A stretch of DNA of 64,000 nt from Phycisphaerae bacterium. Its GTDB lineage: Bacteria > Planctomycetota > Phycisphaerae > Phycisphaerales > UBA1924. The notes beneath the pieces are model-generated. The model saw nothing but the letters and a program-made list of their open reading frames with translations. It searched no databases and was not told where the DNA came from. The stretch covers positions 186,001 through 250,000 of the forward strand of contig JAUILU010000005.1 of NCBI GenBank assembly GCA_030432905.1. Reading direction: 5' to 3'. Shown piece after piece: positions 1 through 8,718 of this stretch; the first letter of the stretch is position 1; every line of letters begins with the position of its first letter. The position numbers were made by a program, and so were the translations under genes.

Positions 1-1716
1 CAGTGTGTACTCGATCAGCTCGGGGTGGCTCCACTTGAGGCTGCCCGCGTCGATGAGCGCGGATCCCGGGATGGGCCTGAAATCGCCGTTGTCAGCATCG
101 ACGAACACCGGGCCGACTAAATCGAGATCCAGATTCGTAAGCCCGGGTTCGGCACCCGGGAACACGCAGTGCTCGGCTGTGAATTGTGAGGCCTCGGGTG
201 TTTCATCGAGAACACAATTGAGCAGGGCGCAGCCCTCGGTGAACGCTGTTCCGAAGTCGGCTTTGCTGCTGTTCCATACGACCGAGTGTGTAAGCGAAAC
301 GCCGGATTCGCTTGCGATTCTCGTGAACGAGTTATCTTGCAGGATGGTCGAGAACGCCCTGAGACCGCCCTCGCTGCGGAACGCAGCCGGGACGTTTGTG
401 TGGTTGCGGAACTCGCACCCGATCAGCACGGTGTCTTCAGCGAAAAGAACAGAACTGTCATACACGTTTGGGTTGATCGAATAGTTCGCATCGAAGAGTG
501 TGTCGCGGATCTCAACAGAGAAACCTGACCCGCCAGCCCAAATCTCAGCCGCGGCCGCTGACTCAGAAGAATTTCGCACGAACTCGCAATCACGGATGAG
601 CAGGGAGTCTTCGAAGCCGCTGTGGTCTACGGACAGTGCCCCCGCGTCCTCCCCTGAGTTTTGCTCGAACGTGCAGCGTTCAACTACGCATTCGCGGCTT
701 GAGAGGCTTGAGCCGATTCTAAGATGGATCGCACCCGCCCTGGCCTGCTGGCTCGAGTTTCGTATGAACTCCGAATCAGACATCGTGAACTCAGAACCTT
801 CTGCTATGAGGAGCTCGACAGAAGCCGAAGAGCCGAAGGTGGTGTTCTGCTCGAACCGGCAATCGATCACATCTGCTATTCTATAATCATAAAAGGCACC
901 CCACATAGCACCTGGGTACCTGGTCTTGGACACATTCCCCTGGAAGTGACACCGCTGGATTGTGAACTCGCTGAGATTGGTCTTGGCTACACCGAGCGCG
1001 TTCACAACCAGGCCGGTCGCGGTGCCATCCCCAAGCAGACCGTTGTTCAGGAAGTCGCAGTCTTGCACCAAGGTGCTGGGCGACAAGCTTGTTGCTCTAA
1101 TCTCAAGCACGCCCTCGCGGATATCGCCGGATTCTCTGGCGCACTCCTGAAAGACACACCGTTCAATACTAATCCGTTCCTCACCGATTGATTCAAAGTA
1201 GACGACGGATACGTCGCCTGCGATCAAGAGGCAGTCTTCGACGATGCAGTCTTGCATCCCGCCTGCGTTGTCGATTGCTTGGTATGCGGCGCCGCGTATC
1301 ACAAGCCCATCAAGCAACGCTCCGCCCGCGATCATCGTGACCTGCGTGTTGTCATTTCGGGAGGCGAAGTCCGCCGTGTCGTTGCCGAGCAGATCCGCGG
1401 TGATGAGCGTTGGGTGTGCTCCGATATCTCTTTGAGAATTATCTGTTTCGTCACCTAGAAAACCACCCCTGAGCACAAGATCTGTGCCGAGATCGATCGT
1501 TCCTTTGTCAACTTTGTAGAGCCCTTGCCTGACCCAGATTTCGTCGCCGGGCTCCGCTGAGTTCACGGCTTCGTAGATCGTCGGCAGCGCCGATTCCCAA
1601 GAAAGGCCGTTTCCGCCTTGTTTTGCAGCACTATCGACGTAGCGAACTGTTTGTGCGGCTGCGGCGGTTGAGGCGAGCGTTGCGAAGAAACCAATACAGA
1701 ACGAAGCGAGTTTCAT
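1..1716 (-). CDS. Secreted right-handed beta-helix protein (C-terminus beyond window)
   Basis: The frame opens with ATG at 1716 on the minus strand and stays open for 572 codons to the window edge, so the C-terminus is missing. Residues 1-21 are a signal peptide (MKLASFCIGFF, then an AAAA-Q cleavage region). The mature protein begins TVRYVD and SWESALPTIYEAV, the usual entry of DUF1565/pectate-lyase-like beta-helices. It then repeats short C-x-F...N units (CVFQEC, CDFLNNG, CHFQGN, CRFEQN, CTFEQNSG), as in polymorphic-outer-membrane-protein repeats. The last visible stretch, DFRPIPGSALIDAG, is a common end of such a domain. It lies 42 bp downstream of the pseudopilin gene on the same strand and may be cotranscribed. 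No clear Shine-Dalgarno site precedes the ATG. It is probably exported or surface-bound; no ligand or enzyme activity can be inferred. Confidence 0.8.
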   Translation of the reverse strand, partial: MKLASFCIGFFATLASTAAAAQTVRYVDSAAKQGGNGLSWESALPTIYEAVNSAEPGDEIWVRQGLYKVDKGTIDLGTDLVLRGGFLGDETDNSQRDIGAHPTLITADLLGNDTADFASRNDNTQVTMIAGGALLDGLVIRGAAYQAIDNAGGMQDCIVEDCLLIAGDVSVVYFESIGEERISIERCVFQECARESGDIREGVLEIRATSLSPSTLVQDCDFLNNGLLGDGTATGLVVNALGVAKTNLSEFTIQRCHFQGNVSKTRYPGAMWGAFYDYRIADVIDCRFEQNTTFGSSASVELLIAEGSEFTMSDSEFIRNSSQQARAGAIHLRIGSSLSSRECVVERCTFEQNSGEDAGALSVDHSGFEDSLLIRDCEFVRNSSESAAAAEIWAGGSGFSVEIRDTLFDANYSINPNVYDSSVLFAEDTVLIGCEFRNHTNVPAAFRSEGGLRAFSTILQDNSFTRIASESGVSLTHSVVWNSSKADFGTAFTEGCALLNCVLDETPEASQFTAEHCVFPGAEPGLTNLDLDLVGPVFVDADNGDFRPIPGSALIDAGSLKWSHPELIEYTL

Positions 1717-1758
1717 GCATTCATTCTAGATGATCGTGTTGGATTCACAAAGCTTTGA

Positions 1759-2646
1759 TCACCGCCCGTTGGCACGGCGCCAGGCGTTTGGGTCTTTGTG
1801 CTTTCTCGGGTTGACGTAGAAGGTGTACTCGCTGGTGTCGGCGCCTTCGGTCATTTCCTCGGCTCGGGCGGAGCCGTCGAGGAAGGCGAGATGGCCGATG
1901 CGTGGGCCGTACCAGAAACCTTCGGGGATGAGCAGGTTCTGGAGTTCTTCGTTGTTGTATCGGCCCGCGTCCATCTGGCCTGCGCCGCCTGCGAGTACGA
2001 ATCGCCACGGGTCTGCCATGACGTTCCTCGGGCCGAGGCGGGTGGTGAATGCGCCGCCCGGGCCGCCCTGATCGTGGAAGCCGACGGTCGAGCCGGGGAT
2101 GCAGTACATCCACTCGTTGGCGAAGTAGCTGGTGCCCATTGTGAGGAAGGCTGACTCGTCACCCTCGTATGCGTTTGAGAGTCTGCCGAGGTCGTCCCAG
2201 ACGGGGCGGTCGGGGCGGGACGAGTAGTAGAGCCCGTCGTCGGAGGGCGAGTGGTAGATCTCGGCAAGGGTCGAGGTGGTGTTCTCGTGGCCGAGGTATT
2301 CGTTGAGTGGGCGCTCGGCGATGGTGTATCGATCGTCGAGGACGGAGTCGCCTGATTCTGAGGTGACGTTGACGCCGCCGAAGGCCCAGCGGGCGCGCTG
2401 CCAGGCGTCGGGGCCTTTGTCTGCGGAGGGGAATCGGTTGAAATCGTCGCCGTACATGGTGAAGCCGACACCGATCTGCCTGAGGTTGGAGAGGCTTTTG
2501 AGAGATTGGGCGCTGGACCGTGCCTTGGCGGCGACCGGCGCGATGATGCCCATCAGGACGCCGATGATCGCGACGACGACGAGGAGTTCGATGAGTGTGA
2601 AGGCGCGGTCGGCGCCCCGGCTTGCTGGCGGGTTGGTCTCGTTCAT
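1759..2646 (-). CDS. Type II secretion/pseudopilin-like protein with prepilin N-terminus
   Basis: 295 residues. The N-terminus has a short charged leader followed by AFTLIELLVVVAIIGVL (residues 15-31), the class III signal recognised by prepilin peptidase, with Glu at position +5. Position -1 is Ala instead of the classical Gly. After the hydrophobic helix comes KSLSNLRQIGVGFTMYGDD, the conserved segment of the large planctomycete family of pseudopilin-like proteins. FLDGSARA near the C-terminus (about residue 255) resembles the H-x9-DG signature of that family. These proteins are abundant in planctomycetes and mostly of unknown role; a minor pseudopilin or envelope fibre protein is the likely reading. 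It is divergent from sucC across 265 bp that must hold both promoters. Confidence 0.85.
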   Translation of the reverse strand: MNETNPPASRGADRAFTLIELLVVVAIIGVLMGIIAPVAAKARSSAQSLKSLSNLRQIGVGFTMYGDDFNRFPSADKGPDAWQRARWAFGGVNVTSESGDSVLDDRYTIAERPLNEYLGHENTTSTLAEIYHSPSDDGLYYSSRPDRPVWDDLGRLSNAYEGDESAFLTMGTSYFANEWMYCIPGSTVGFHDQGGPGGAFTTRLGPRNVMADPWRFVLAGGAGQMDAGRYNNEELQNLLIPEGFWYGPRIGHLAFLDGSARAEEMTEGADTSEYTFYVNPRKHKDPNAWRRANGR

Positions 2647-2911
2647 GGCCCCCGATTTCGGCGACCTTCCCCACTTTGCCCAGTCCTACCCCCGGTTCGG
2701 GAAAGAGAAAACTCCGGCGGCGGGTGTCAGGCGATGCATCTGGCTCAGGGCGCTCGCAGTGGGATTTTTTCGCGCGGATTGGGTTGCATACAAAAACCGA
2801 CATCCCCGGCACTGACCGGGCCCGATTGCCCATGCAGGGCCGATATCTAGTGAGTACCATCGCTCGAACATCCGCATCCAGACCCCATGAGCCACCAGCC
2901 AGGAGCACGCT

Positions 2912-4111
2912 ATGAAGATCCACGAATACCAAGCCCGCGAACTGCTCGAGAACGCCGGCGTGCCTGTCCCGGCTGGGACGATGCTCGAGTCGATCGAGGC
3001 CGCGGCTGGTGTGTATAAGGATGTGACCTCGCAGGCCGGCACCACGATGGCGGTCATCAAGGCTCAGGTCCACGCGGGCGGCCGGGGCAAGGCGGGATTT
3101 GTGAAGCTGATCCACTCGGCGGACGAGGCCACCGAGGCGGCGAGGTTCATGCTCAGCAACCGGATGGTCAGCAACCAGACCGGCGAAGAGGGGCTCGAGG
3201 TCAAGAAGCTGCTCGTCGCGGCGGGCGTTGACATCGCACACGAGTACTACCTGGCGATCACCGTCGACCGCGGCACTCGCCGAAACATCCTCATCGCTTC
3301 GCGCGAGGGCGGCGTCGAGATCGAGAAGGTCGCGGAAGAGAACCCGGACGCGATCATCAAGCAGGAGATCCACCCGCTGCTCGGGCTTCAGGCGCACGTG
3401 GCGCGAAAGGTCGCGTTCCAGCTCGGATTCACGGGCAAGCAGGTCGGGCAGGCTGTCAAGGTCATGATGAACCTTGCCAAGCTGTTCGAGGAGAAGGACT
3501 GCTCGCTGGCGGAGATCAACCCGCTGATCGTGACGCCGCCGAGCGATGCGCACCCGGACGGCGAGGTGCTGGCGATCGACGCGAAGTTCAACTTCGACGA
3601 CAACGGGCTGTTCCGCCACAAGGACATCCAGGCGCTGTTCGACCCGACCGAGGAGAACCCGGCGGAGATGCGGGCGAGCCGGATGGGCCTGAGCTACATC
3701 GCGCTCGATGGGAACATCGGCTGCCTCGTCAACGGCGCGGGGCTGGCGATGGCGACGATGGACACCATCAAGCTCCACGGCGGCGAGCCCGCCAACTTCC
3801 TCGATGTGGGCGGCGGCGCGACCGAAGAGGCTGTCACCGAGGCGTTCTCGATCATTCTCAGCGACCCCGCGGTGAAGGGGATCATGGTCAACATCTTCGG
3901 CGGGATCATGGACTGCGCGGTGATCGCTCAGGGCATCGTGAACGCGGCCAAGAGCATCGGGTTCACGGTTCCCCTGGTCGTCAGGCTCGAGGGCACGAAC
4001 GTCGAGGCCGGCCGGGAGATCCTGAAGCAGGCGTCAGCGGACTTGCCGACGCTTGAGGCAGCGAGTGATCTTGGGGATGCGGCTGCGAAGGTTGTGAAGG
4101 CGGTTGGGTGA
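2912..4111 (+). CDS. sucC: Succinyl-CoA synthetase beta subunit
   Basis: 399 residues, close to the usual 385-400. It forms succinyl-CoA/succinate with the alpha subunit while making ATP or GTP in the TCA cycle. The N-terminus [20 protein letters not shown] is diagnostic; the ATP-grasp domain covers about residues 1-240 ([14 protein letters not shown] near 50-65) and the CoA-ligase domain follows ([38 protein letters not shown]). AGGAG at 2901-2905 lies 6 nt before the ATG, which fixes the start. Unusually, no sucD follows: the next gene is a HEAT-like protein of different base composition. The alpha subunit must be encoded elsewhere. Confidence 0.95.
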   Translation: MKIHEYQARELLENAGVPVPAGTMLESIEAAAGVYKDVTSQAGTTMAVIKAQVHAGGRGKAGFVKLIHSADEATEAARFMLSNRMVSNQTGEEGLEVKKLLVAAGVDIAHEYYLAITVDRGTRRNILIASREGGVEIEKVAEENPDAIIKQEIHPLLGLQAHVARKVAFQLGFTGKQVGQAVKVMMNLAKLFEEKDCSLAEINPLIVTPPSDAHPDGEVLAIDAKFNFDDNGLFRHKDIQALFDPTEENPAEMRASRMGLSYIALDGNIGCLVNGAGLAMATMDTIKLHGGEPANFLDVGGGATEEAVTEAFSIILSDPAVKGIMVNIFGGIMDCAVIAQGIVNAAKSIGFTVPLVVRLEGTNVEAGREILKQASADLPTLEAASDLGDAAAKVVKAVG

Positions 4112-4116
4112 GATTA

Positions 4117-4132
4117 GTACTTATCCAAGTAC
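4117..4132. repeat. Short inverted repeat just after sucC
   Basis: GTACTT (4117-4122) and AAGTAC (4127-4132) are perfect inverted arms around a 4-base loop, 5 bp after the sucC stop. No T-run follows, so it is a weak terminator at best. It and the repeat at 4157-4178 both contain GTAC, which may mean a shared binding site. Confidence 0.4.
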
Positions 4133-4156
4133 AACAACAAACCAAATGCTTCAGCA

Positions 4157-4178
4157 GTACACTCTTGATTGAGTGTAC
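4157..4178. repeat. Inverted repeat overlapping the start of the HEAT-like gene
   Basis: GTACACTC (4157-4164), a 6-base loop, then GAGTGTAC (4171-4178) form a perfect 8-bp inverted repeat. The right arm contains the proposed GTG start at 4173. It could be an operator or an RNA hairpin that hides the start codon. There is no T-tract. Confidence 0.45.
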
Positions 4179-4922
4179 GATCTGCCCCGCTACATCTCGT
4201 TCTATTACCGCTCGTGTCTGAAGCAGCACCCAAGGGTCAAAAATCCATTGGCGCAGGCTGCCTACGAAGCACTCTGTGCTGCAATGATCGAATGGGGCGA
4301 CCACACCGATCGCCCGGCACCGTTTGACGCAGCAATCGAAGCACTCAACAGCCCCGCTGAGTATGTTCGCGAGATTGCGGCTGTTGCGGTGCGGCTCATC
4401 GCGTCGAAGTCGGACAATCCCGCCGAGGTCTTTCAACAGACACTCGACCGAGCCGACGCCCGTGGGCGACTCTGGATCACGATCTTTCTTTGCAGCATTG
4501 TGAATGCGCTGAGCAAAGAACAAGCGATAGATATAATGCGCCGGCTCATTCTCGATCGATCATCAATTGTCCGAGGAAAGGCAACCGCACTCTGCATCTA
4601 CACACCACATGCCAAAGCGGTACTGCCGACGCTCTATAAAGCCTTGGAGATTGACAAAGACGCCGACAACCCATATTGGTCAACACGTCACGCAATCGGA
4701 CTTATTGAACGAGGATACCACTTCACACAAGACCCACTCGATGATGATCGGATGATGATGGATGTGCTATACAAGACAGGATGCGGTGAAAGGATCGAAT
4801 GCCAAAGTCATGGGATACACAAGCATGATCTCAAAGTAATTGGTGAAATTCGTGTCGTGGAAGAATTGCGAGAATGGTGTGTATCCAACGGCCGCCGTCA
4901 TTTCAAATGGATGTCAAGTTGA
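4173..4922 (+). CDS. HEAT-repeat-like protein of unknown function
   Basis: 249 residues, cytosolic, no signal peptide. The middle looks like alpha-helical repeats: blocks such as PAEYVREIAAVAVRLIA and RSSIVRGKATALCIYT have the helix-turn-helix texture of HEAT/armadillo repeats. The tail (about 190-249) is not repeat-like and holds two cysteines and several histidines (KTGCGERIECQSHGIHKHD). An in-frame TGA at 4170-4172 sits directly upstream of GTG 4173, so this is the first possible start. Base composition is clearly more AT-rich than sucC, and the gene stands alone between a TCA gene and a terminator, which suggests an accessory or transferred gene. No function is assigned. Confidence 0.7.
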   Translation: MYDLPRYISFYYRSCLKQHPRVKNPLAQAAYEALCAAMIEWGDHTDRPAPFDAAIEALNSPAEYVREIAAVAVRLIASKSDNPAEVFQQTLDRADARGRLWITIFLCSIVNALSKEQAIDIMRRLILDRSSIVRGKATALCIYTPHAKAVLPTLYKALEIDKDADNPYWSTRHAIGLIERGYHFTQDPLDDDRMMMDVLYKTGCGERIECQSHGIHKHDLKVIGEIRVVEELREWCVSNGRRHFKWMSS

Positions 4923-4962
4923 GGTAGCCACCGCCCGGTGCCCCACCTGCACACCTGAATGC

Positions 4963-4985
4963 CACTGCTTTTTAGTCAAGCAGTG
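4963..4985. repeat. Perfect hairpin downstream of the HEAT-like gene
   Basis: CACTGCTT (4963-4970) and AAGCAGTG (4978-4985) are perfect 8-bp arms around a 7-base T-rich loop, about 40 bp after the stop codon. No U-tract follows, so it may protect a 3' end rather than terminate transcription. Confidence 0.4.
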
Positions 4986-5053
4986 AACCCCAACCGCTGT
5001 CTGCAAGCAGCCCGTGCCACAACCGACTGATACAACAATCTCCACCCATAGCA

Positions 5054-5085
5054 AAAGCCCCCCACGTGCGCGAGGGGCTTTGTGT
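5054..5085. terminator. Bidirectional intrinsic terminator
   Basis: AAAGCCCC (5054-5061) pairs with GGGGCTTT (5074-5081) around a 12-base loop. Flanking A and T bases on both sides give a short U-tract in either direction, which fits the convergent genes ending at 4922 and 5116. Confidence 0.75.
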
Positions 5086-5115
5086 ATTTCAAACGGTGAT
5101 GGAACGAGGCGCCTG

Positions 5116-5796
5116 CTATCGGCGTGGGCGTGCGGCGAGAAGGCCTGACAGGGCGAGGAGTGAGGCCGACGGGGCGGCGGGGATGACGGTGACTTCGACG
5201 CCTGTGAACTCGAACCGGACGGCGCTGTTTGGGCCGGGCAGGGTTGAGAAGACGCTGAAGCTGCTGCTTGTCAGGAGCGACGGATCGATCGCCAGCGGCG
5301 CATCGAGCGATGTGAGCAGTTTGGGCGTGAGGCCTGATGACACTGGAAAGTTTTGGAACATGGTCAGCCCGGAGAATCCGGTTTCGGGATGATCGAACGC
5401 GAACGAGGTGCCGATGCTGTCTGACAGCGTGTTCCCGCTGTGGATGACTTGGTCGTTTGCAAGAACAAGAGAATTGACCACTTCGTGCGTGCTCGGGTAG
5501 GACGCCGGTGAGCCCGCGGTGGAAACGATGCCGACGTCTAGGCCGACGTCGAGCACTTGGTACGTCTGCGTGTATGGGAAACCCGACGGGAACACATCGG
5601 GGCTCGGGTTCACATCCATCGTGAGTGTGCCCTGGGTGCCGACGTTGAGTGTCGCGAGGTCGCCGCCCACGCCGTTGCTTGCGACGGAGTTGCCGATGAC
5701 CCTGATCCCGATCTCGTACCGGTAGAACTCAGGTTCAGATTGCGCTGCTGCCGAGGCTGGCAGCGCCAGCGCGATAGCGAAGATGCGTTTGTCCAT
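5116..5796 (-). CDS. Secreted protein with PEP-CTERM-like sorting tail
   Basis: 226 residues from ATG 5796, chosen because GGGAGACAAG lies just upstream and the next residues, MDKRIFAIALALPASAAAQ, form a signal peptide. The body (beta-rich, Gly/Ser/Thr) is not recognised. The C-terminus VTVIPAAPSASLLALSGLLAARPRR has the architecture of an exosortase sorting signal: a Pro-containing motif, a hydrophobic helix and an Arg cluster. The two other proteins with such tails in this window end near 15169 and 16119. It is probably exported and membrane- or surface-anchored. It is convergent with the HEAT-like gene across the terminator at 5054-5085. Confidence 0.7.
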   Translation of the reverse strand: MDKRIFAIALALPASAAAQSEPEFYRYEIGIRVIGNSVASNGVGGDLATLNVGTQGTLTMDVNPSPDVFPSGFPYTQTYQVLDVGLDVGIVSTAGSPASYPSTHEVVNSLVLANDQVIHSGNTLSDSIGTSFAFDHPETGFSGLTMFQNFPVSSGLTPKLLTSLDAPLAIDPSLLTSSSFSVFSTLPGPNSAVRFEFTGVEVTVIPAAPSASLLALSGLLAARPRR

Positions 5797-5909
5797 GTCT
5801 TGTCTCCCATGTGAGCTTGCTGCCAAGCATAAGCGGGAGTACGACAGTTTCCGATAATTGTTCCGGTAATCAGTTATTTTCCTGAGATATATCAGGATTG
5901 GTTTAGGCT

Positions 5910-7763
5910 TTACGGGCAGCCGGCGTTGAAGTTACCGATCCAGGCGGAGAAGTCGGTGGGTGTGCACTCGCCGTCGCCGTTCTGGTCGCAGCCGGGGAGG
6001 TTGTTGTTGAACGCGCCGACCCACGCTGAGAAGTCGGTGGGCGTGACGGCGCCGTCGCCGTTGACGTCAGCGAGGCAGGGCTCCTCGAACGAGATGGAGA
6101 CGTCGTCCATGACGACGGGCGGGCCTTTGCCTGCCAAGACCCACTGGTCGTACATGATCTGGCCGGTCATGTTGGTGGTGTTCTCGTCGCGGAGGAACTC
6201 GATGTATTCCTTGCTCGCGGTTTGGTAGTTGAGCTTGACGTCGGCGCGTACGGCGCCGGCGGGGATGGTGTAGGTGGTGTCGTCCCAGTGCTGGCCGTCG
6301 GCGTAGGTGTAGGCGACGGGTGCGGCTTGGACTGCGTCGAAGTCAGCATTGTTGAAGCCCATCGGCGGGATGCGGTTGTCCTTGAGCCATTCGTTGTTGA
6401 GGACGAAGTGGAAGCTCTCGCCGGCGGGCTTGCCGATGGTCGGCGCGAGGGCGGCGGAGATGCCGAGCTTGGCCTCGTAGACCTTGGTGTCTGCGGTGGT
6501 CAGCTCGGCGGTGGTTGCGTTGTACGAGCCGTGCTCGGCGATGAGCGCGTCGGTTTCGTCGAAGAACTGGACGTTGATCCACATCCGGCGTCCCTCGGGA
6601 TAGCCCGTTGGGAGTTTGTGCGCGGAGTAGTTGGTGATGCGCACGACGAGGTCGTCATCGACCTGCGTGAGCGTCATGTCGCTGGCTTCCTGGAGCAGCT
6701 CGACACTCTTCTGCTTGGCGAGGGCGACGGAGTCGGCGGAGAGGTAGGTCTCGCTGTCGGGGTAGAGGTTGCGGATGGCGTCGAGCATCCAGGTGTTGCC
6801 GCCGCGAAGGTGGTGTGTTGAGAGCTGTGGCCTGACGTCGCCGAAGAAGCAGCCCTGCGCTTCGGCGGGCGGCATGTGGCAGTCTTGGCACGAGCTGACG
6901 GCGGAGAGGTTCGGCGCGAACCGGCCCGCGAGATCGATGGGCGCATCGGCGAAGGCGCTCTGCGACCATTCGGAGTAGGTGCGCTCGATGGGGAACTGGT
7001 CGTACGGGTTGTGGCTCGCGGCGGGCGCGCCCATTGTGCCAGGCATGTAGGTGCCGTCGGGCTGCTTCTCCATGACTGGGTTAGAGACGTCGTGGCAGGT
7101 GGCGCACATGTTCGACGAGGACTGGAAGGGCGCTTCGAGCCAGTTGTGGTACGGGAACTCGCCAAGGTCGTACGGGCCGCGGCGGTTGTCTTTCGGATCG
7201 ACGACGAACTGGCCGGTGTGCGGCGTGGTCGGGACGTCGGTGAGTTGGCCGAGGATGAGCGAATCGACATCGGGGTCCACGCCCGGATCATGGATCGGGT
7301 CGACCATGCGGTGGCAGAAGTTGCAGTTGACGCCTTCGAGATCGGTGCCCATGAGACCGGAGCCGTCGGTGGGTGTTGATCGGCCCTCGAGCCAGCCGCC
7401 GGGCGAGTGGCACCGGATGCACATGTCGCCCGCGAAGGACGCGTCCTGGTTGGCGACGGTCAGCGCGGCGAGGAAAAGCGGGTCGCGCGCGGCTTGGCCC
7501 ATCATGCTGGCGGCCCACGGGCGGAATGGCTCGTGCTCGGCATCGAAGTCGCCGTGGCAGGACGAGCACTGGTCAGAGGCCTGGATGGGAGTCATCAGGC
7601 CGAGCGGCTGGGTGCCGGGCTGGAAGAAGTCGTCGATGGTGGTCGGGAGCGGAGGTCCCATAAACGAAGCGAGGCCGATGCCGGCGACGGGCAAAGCGAT
7701 GCCTGCGAGCCAGAGGAATTCGGGCGCGATGAGCGCTCGACCTTTAGAACGAATAGGCGGCAT
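5910..7763 (-). CDS. Multihaem cytochrome c with C-terminal dockerin-like repeats
   Basis: 617 residues. An N-terminal hydrophobic segment (about 11-33, APEFLWLAGIALPVAGIGLASF) exports or anchors it. Five CxxCH haem-c motifs are visible in order: CSSCH, CIRCH, CNFCH, CATCH, CQDCH, all in the first 320 residues. The Cys/His pattern and text such as DQCSSCHGDFDAEHEPFRPW resemble periplasmic multihaem electron carriers; the partner is unknown. Residues about 350-540 form a beta-rich domain. The C-terminus has two calcium-loop repeats, DVNGDGAVTPTDFSAW and DQNGDGECTPTDFSAW, ending NAGCP, matching the GC-type dockerin-like anchor of Phycisphaerae. A haem protein carrying a surface-docking module is an unusual pairing. 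It is divergent from the lipoprotein at 8051. Confidence 0.85.
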   Translation of the reverse strand: MPPIRSKGRALIAPEFLWLAGIALPVAGIGLASFMGPPLPTTIDDFFQPGTQPLGLMTPIQASDQCSSCHGDFDAEHEPFRPWAASMMGQAARDPLFLAALTVANQDASFAGDMCIRCHSPGGWLEGRSTPTDGSGLMGTDLEGVNCNFCHRMVDPIHDPGVDPDVDSLILGQLTDVPTTPHTGQFVVDPKDNRRGPYDLGEFPYHNWLEAPFQSSSNMCATCHDVSNPVMEKQPDGTYMPGTMGAPAASHNPYDQFPIERTYSEWSQSAFADAPIDLAGRFAPNLSAVSSCQDCHMPPAEAQGCFFGDVRPQLSTHHLRGGNTWMLDAIRNLYPDSETYLSADSVALAKQKSVELLQEASDMTLTQVDDDLVVRITNYSAHKLPTGYPEGRRMWINVQFFDETDALIAEHGSYNATTAELTTADTKVYEAKLGISAALAPTIGKPAGESFHFVLNNEWLKDNRIPPMGFNNADFDAVQAAPVAYTYADGQHWDDTTYTIPAGAVRADVKLNYQTASKEYIEFLRDENTTNMTGQIMYDQWVLAGKGPPVVMDDVSISFEEPCLADVNGDGAVTPTDFSAWVGAFNNNLPGCDQNGDGECTPTDFSAWIGNFNAGCP

Positions 7764-7870
7764 ATCGGCTGCATCCTTCTCTTAGAGGCCCAGATCGCGG
7801 ATTCTGTGCCTCGATAACTCCCCGGATCATTATGACGGTGCTGTGGTGATGCCGTCAATACAAATGTGGG

Positions 7871-7885
7871 AGATCCGGGGGATCT
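7871..7885. repeat. Short inverted repeat in a divergent promoter region
   Basis: AGATCC (7871-7876) and GGATCT (7880-7885) flank GGG in the 287-bp space between two divergent genes (starts 7763 and 8051). It could be an operator; there is no other support. Confidence 0.25.
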
Positions 7886-8050
7886 ATCGGCCTGCTGGAT
7901 TGTGGACTCAACCGCGGAATCGGGCGAGGCCGAGGTAGCTGTTGGGACAAGTTGTGCCGCATTGTCTGATTGCGTCCGTGTGAAGCGCACGGCGCGCAAA
8001 GCCGTATACCGTTGGTCAGCGGGGTCTTTCTATCACCAGGAGTGTCCACA

Positions 8051-8668
8051 ATGAAACTGTCTCAACTCATCGCACTCGGCGGCGCGGCGTTCTTCATGTC
8101 CGGGTGTTACATCAGCCTCAACGTCTACGAGGACGACGAGCACGAGTTCCAGAACGAAATCTCGGCGACGGAGGTTGTGATCATCGACCCGATCGATCCG
8201 CCGACGATTCACCGCGAGGGGCGCCTGATGTTCAGCGCACAGCCCGACGCTGGAACGATCAAGGAACTCGCTGGCGAGGGGATGACAACGGTGGTCAACT
8301 TCCGCCGGGACGTCGAGATGGAGAAGTACGTGCCGTTTGATGAGGCGGACGTTGTTGCCGACGCGGGCGCTTCGTATGTCCACATCCCGCTCGGCGGCGG
8401 GCTTGATGACGAGCCGGGCTATGACCCGGAGGACGTCGATCGGCTCGCGTCGGTGCTCGAGAACGCCAAGGGCGATGTGCTGCTGCACTGCGCCTCGGGC
8501 GGCAGGGCTCGGACGATCTGGACGGCGTACCTCATCAAGTACGAGGGGCTGAGCGAGGCTGACGCGATTACGCGGGCACAGAAGGTCGGTCAGCAGCCGA
8601 GTTCGCTTGACCGATTGCTCGGCAAAGAGCACTCGTACGTGGCTCCTGAGAAAGAAGACGAGGGGTAA
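8051..8668 (+). CDS. Lipoprotein with DUF442-like phosphatase domain
   Basis: 205 residues from ATG 8051, preceded by CCAGGAG at 8036-8042. Residues 1-19 are a lipoprotein signal ending FFMSGC, so Cys19 is the lipidation site. Residues about 57-190 match the DUF442/beta-lactamase-hydrolase-like phosphatase fold: LMFSAQPDAGTIKELAGEGM at the entry, then TTVVNFR, and the P-loop HCASGGRAR at 146-154. The loop is C-x4-R (Cys147, Arg152), as in DUF442 proteins, rather than the C-x5-R of classical tyrosine phosphatases. It would act outside the cytoplasmic membrane. The natural substrate is unknown. It precedes the asparaginase gene by about 50 bp on the same strand and may be cotranscribed. Confidence 0.8.
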   Translation: MKLSQLIALGGAAFFMSGCYISLNVYEDDEHEFQNEISATEVVIIDPIDPPTIHREGRLMFSAQPDAGTIKELAGEGMTTVVNFRRDVEMEKYVPFDEADVVADAGASYVHIPLGGGLDDEPGYDPEDVDRLASVLENAKGDVLLHCASGGRARTIWTAYLIKYEGLSEADAITRAQKVGQQPSSLDRLLGKEHSYVAPEKEDEG

Positions 8669-8718
8669 GCCAAGCGGTTCCCTGAGCGCCGGGCCAAGCG
8701 GGTCCCCTACCGTTGCTC

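Noticed and set aside
2159..3778. Long open frame on the minus strand overlapping sucC (539 codons)
   Set aside because: Antisense shadow of sucC in GC-rich DNA; arginine/leucine-rich with no domain, and sucC is unambiguous.
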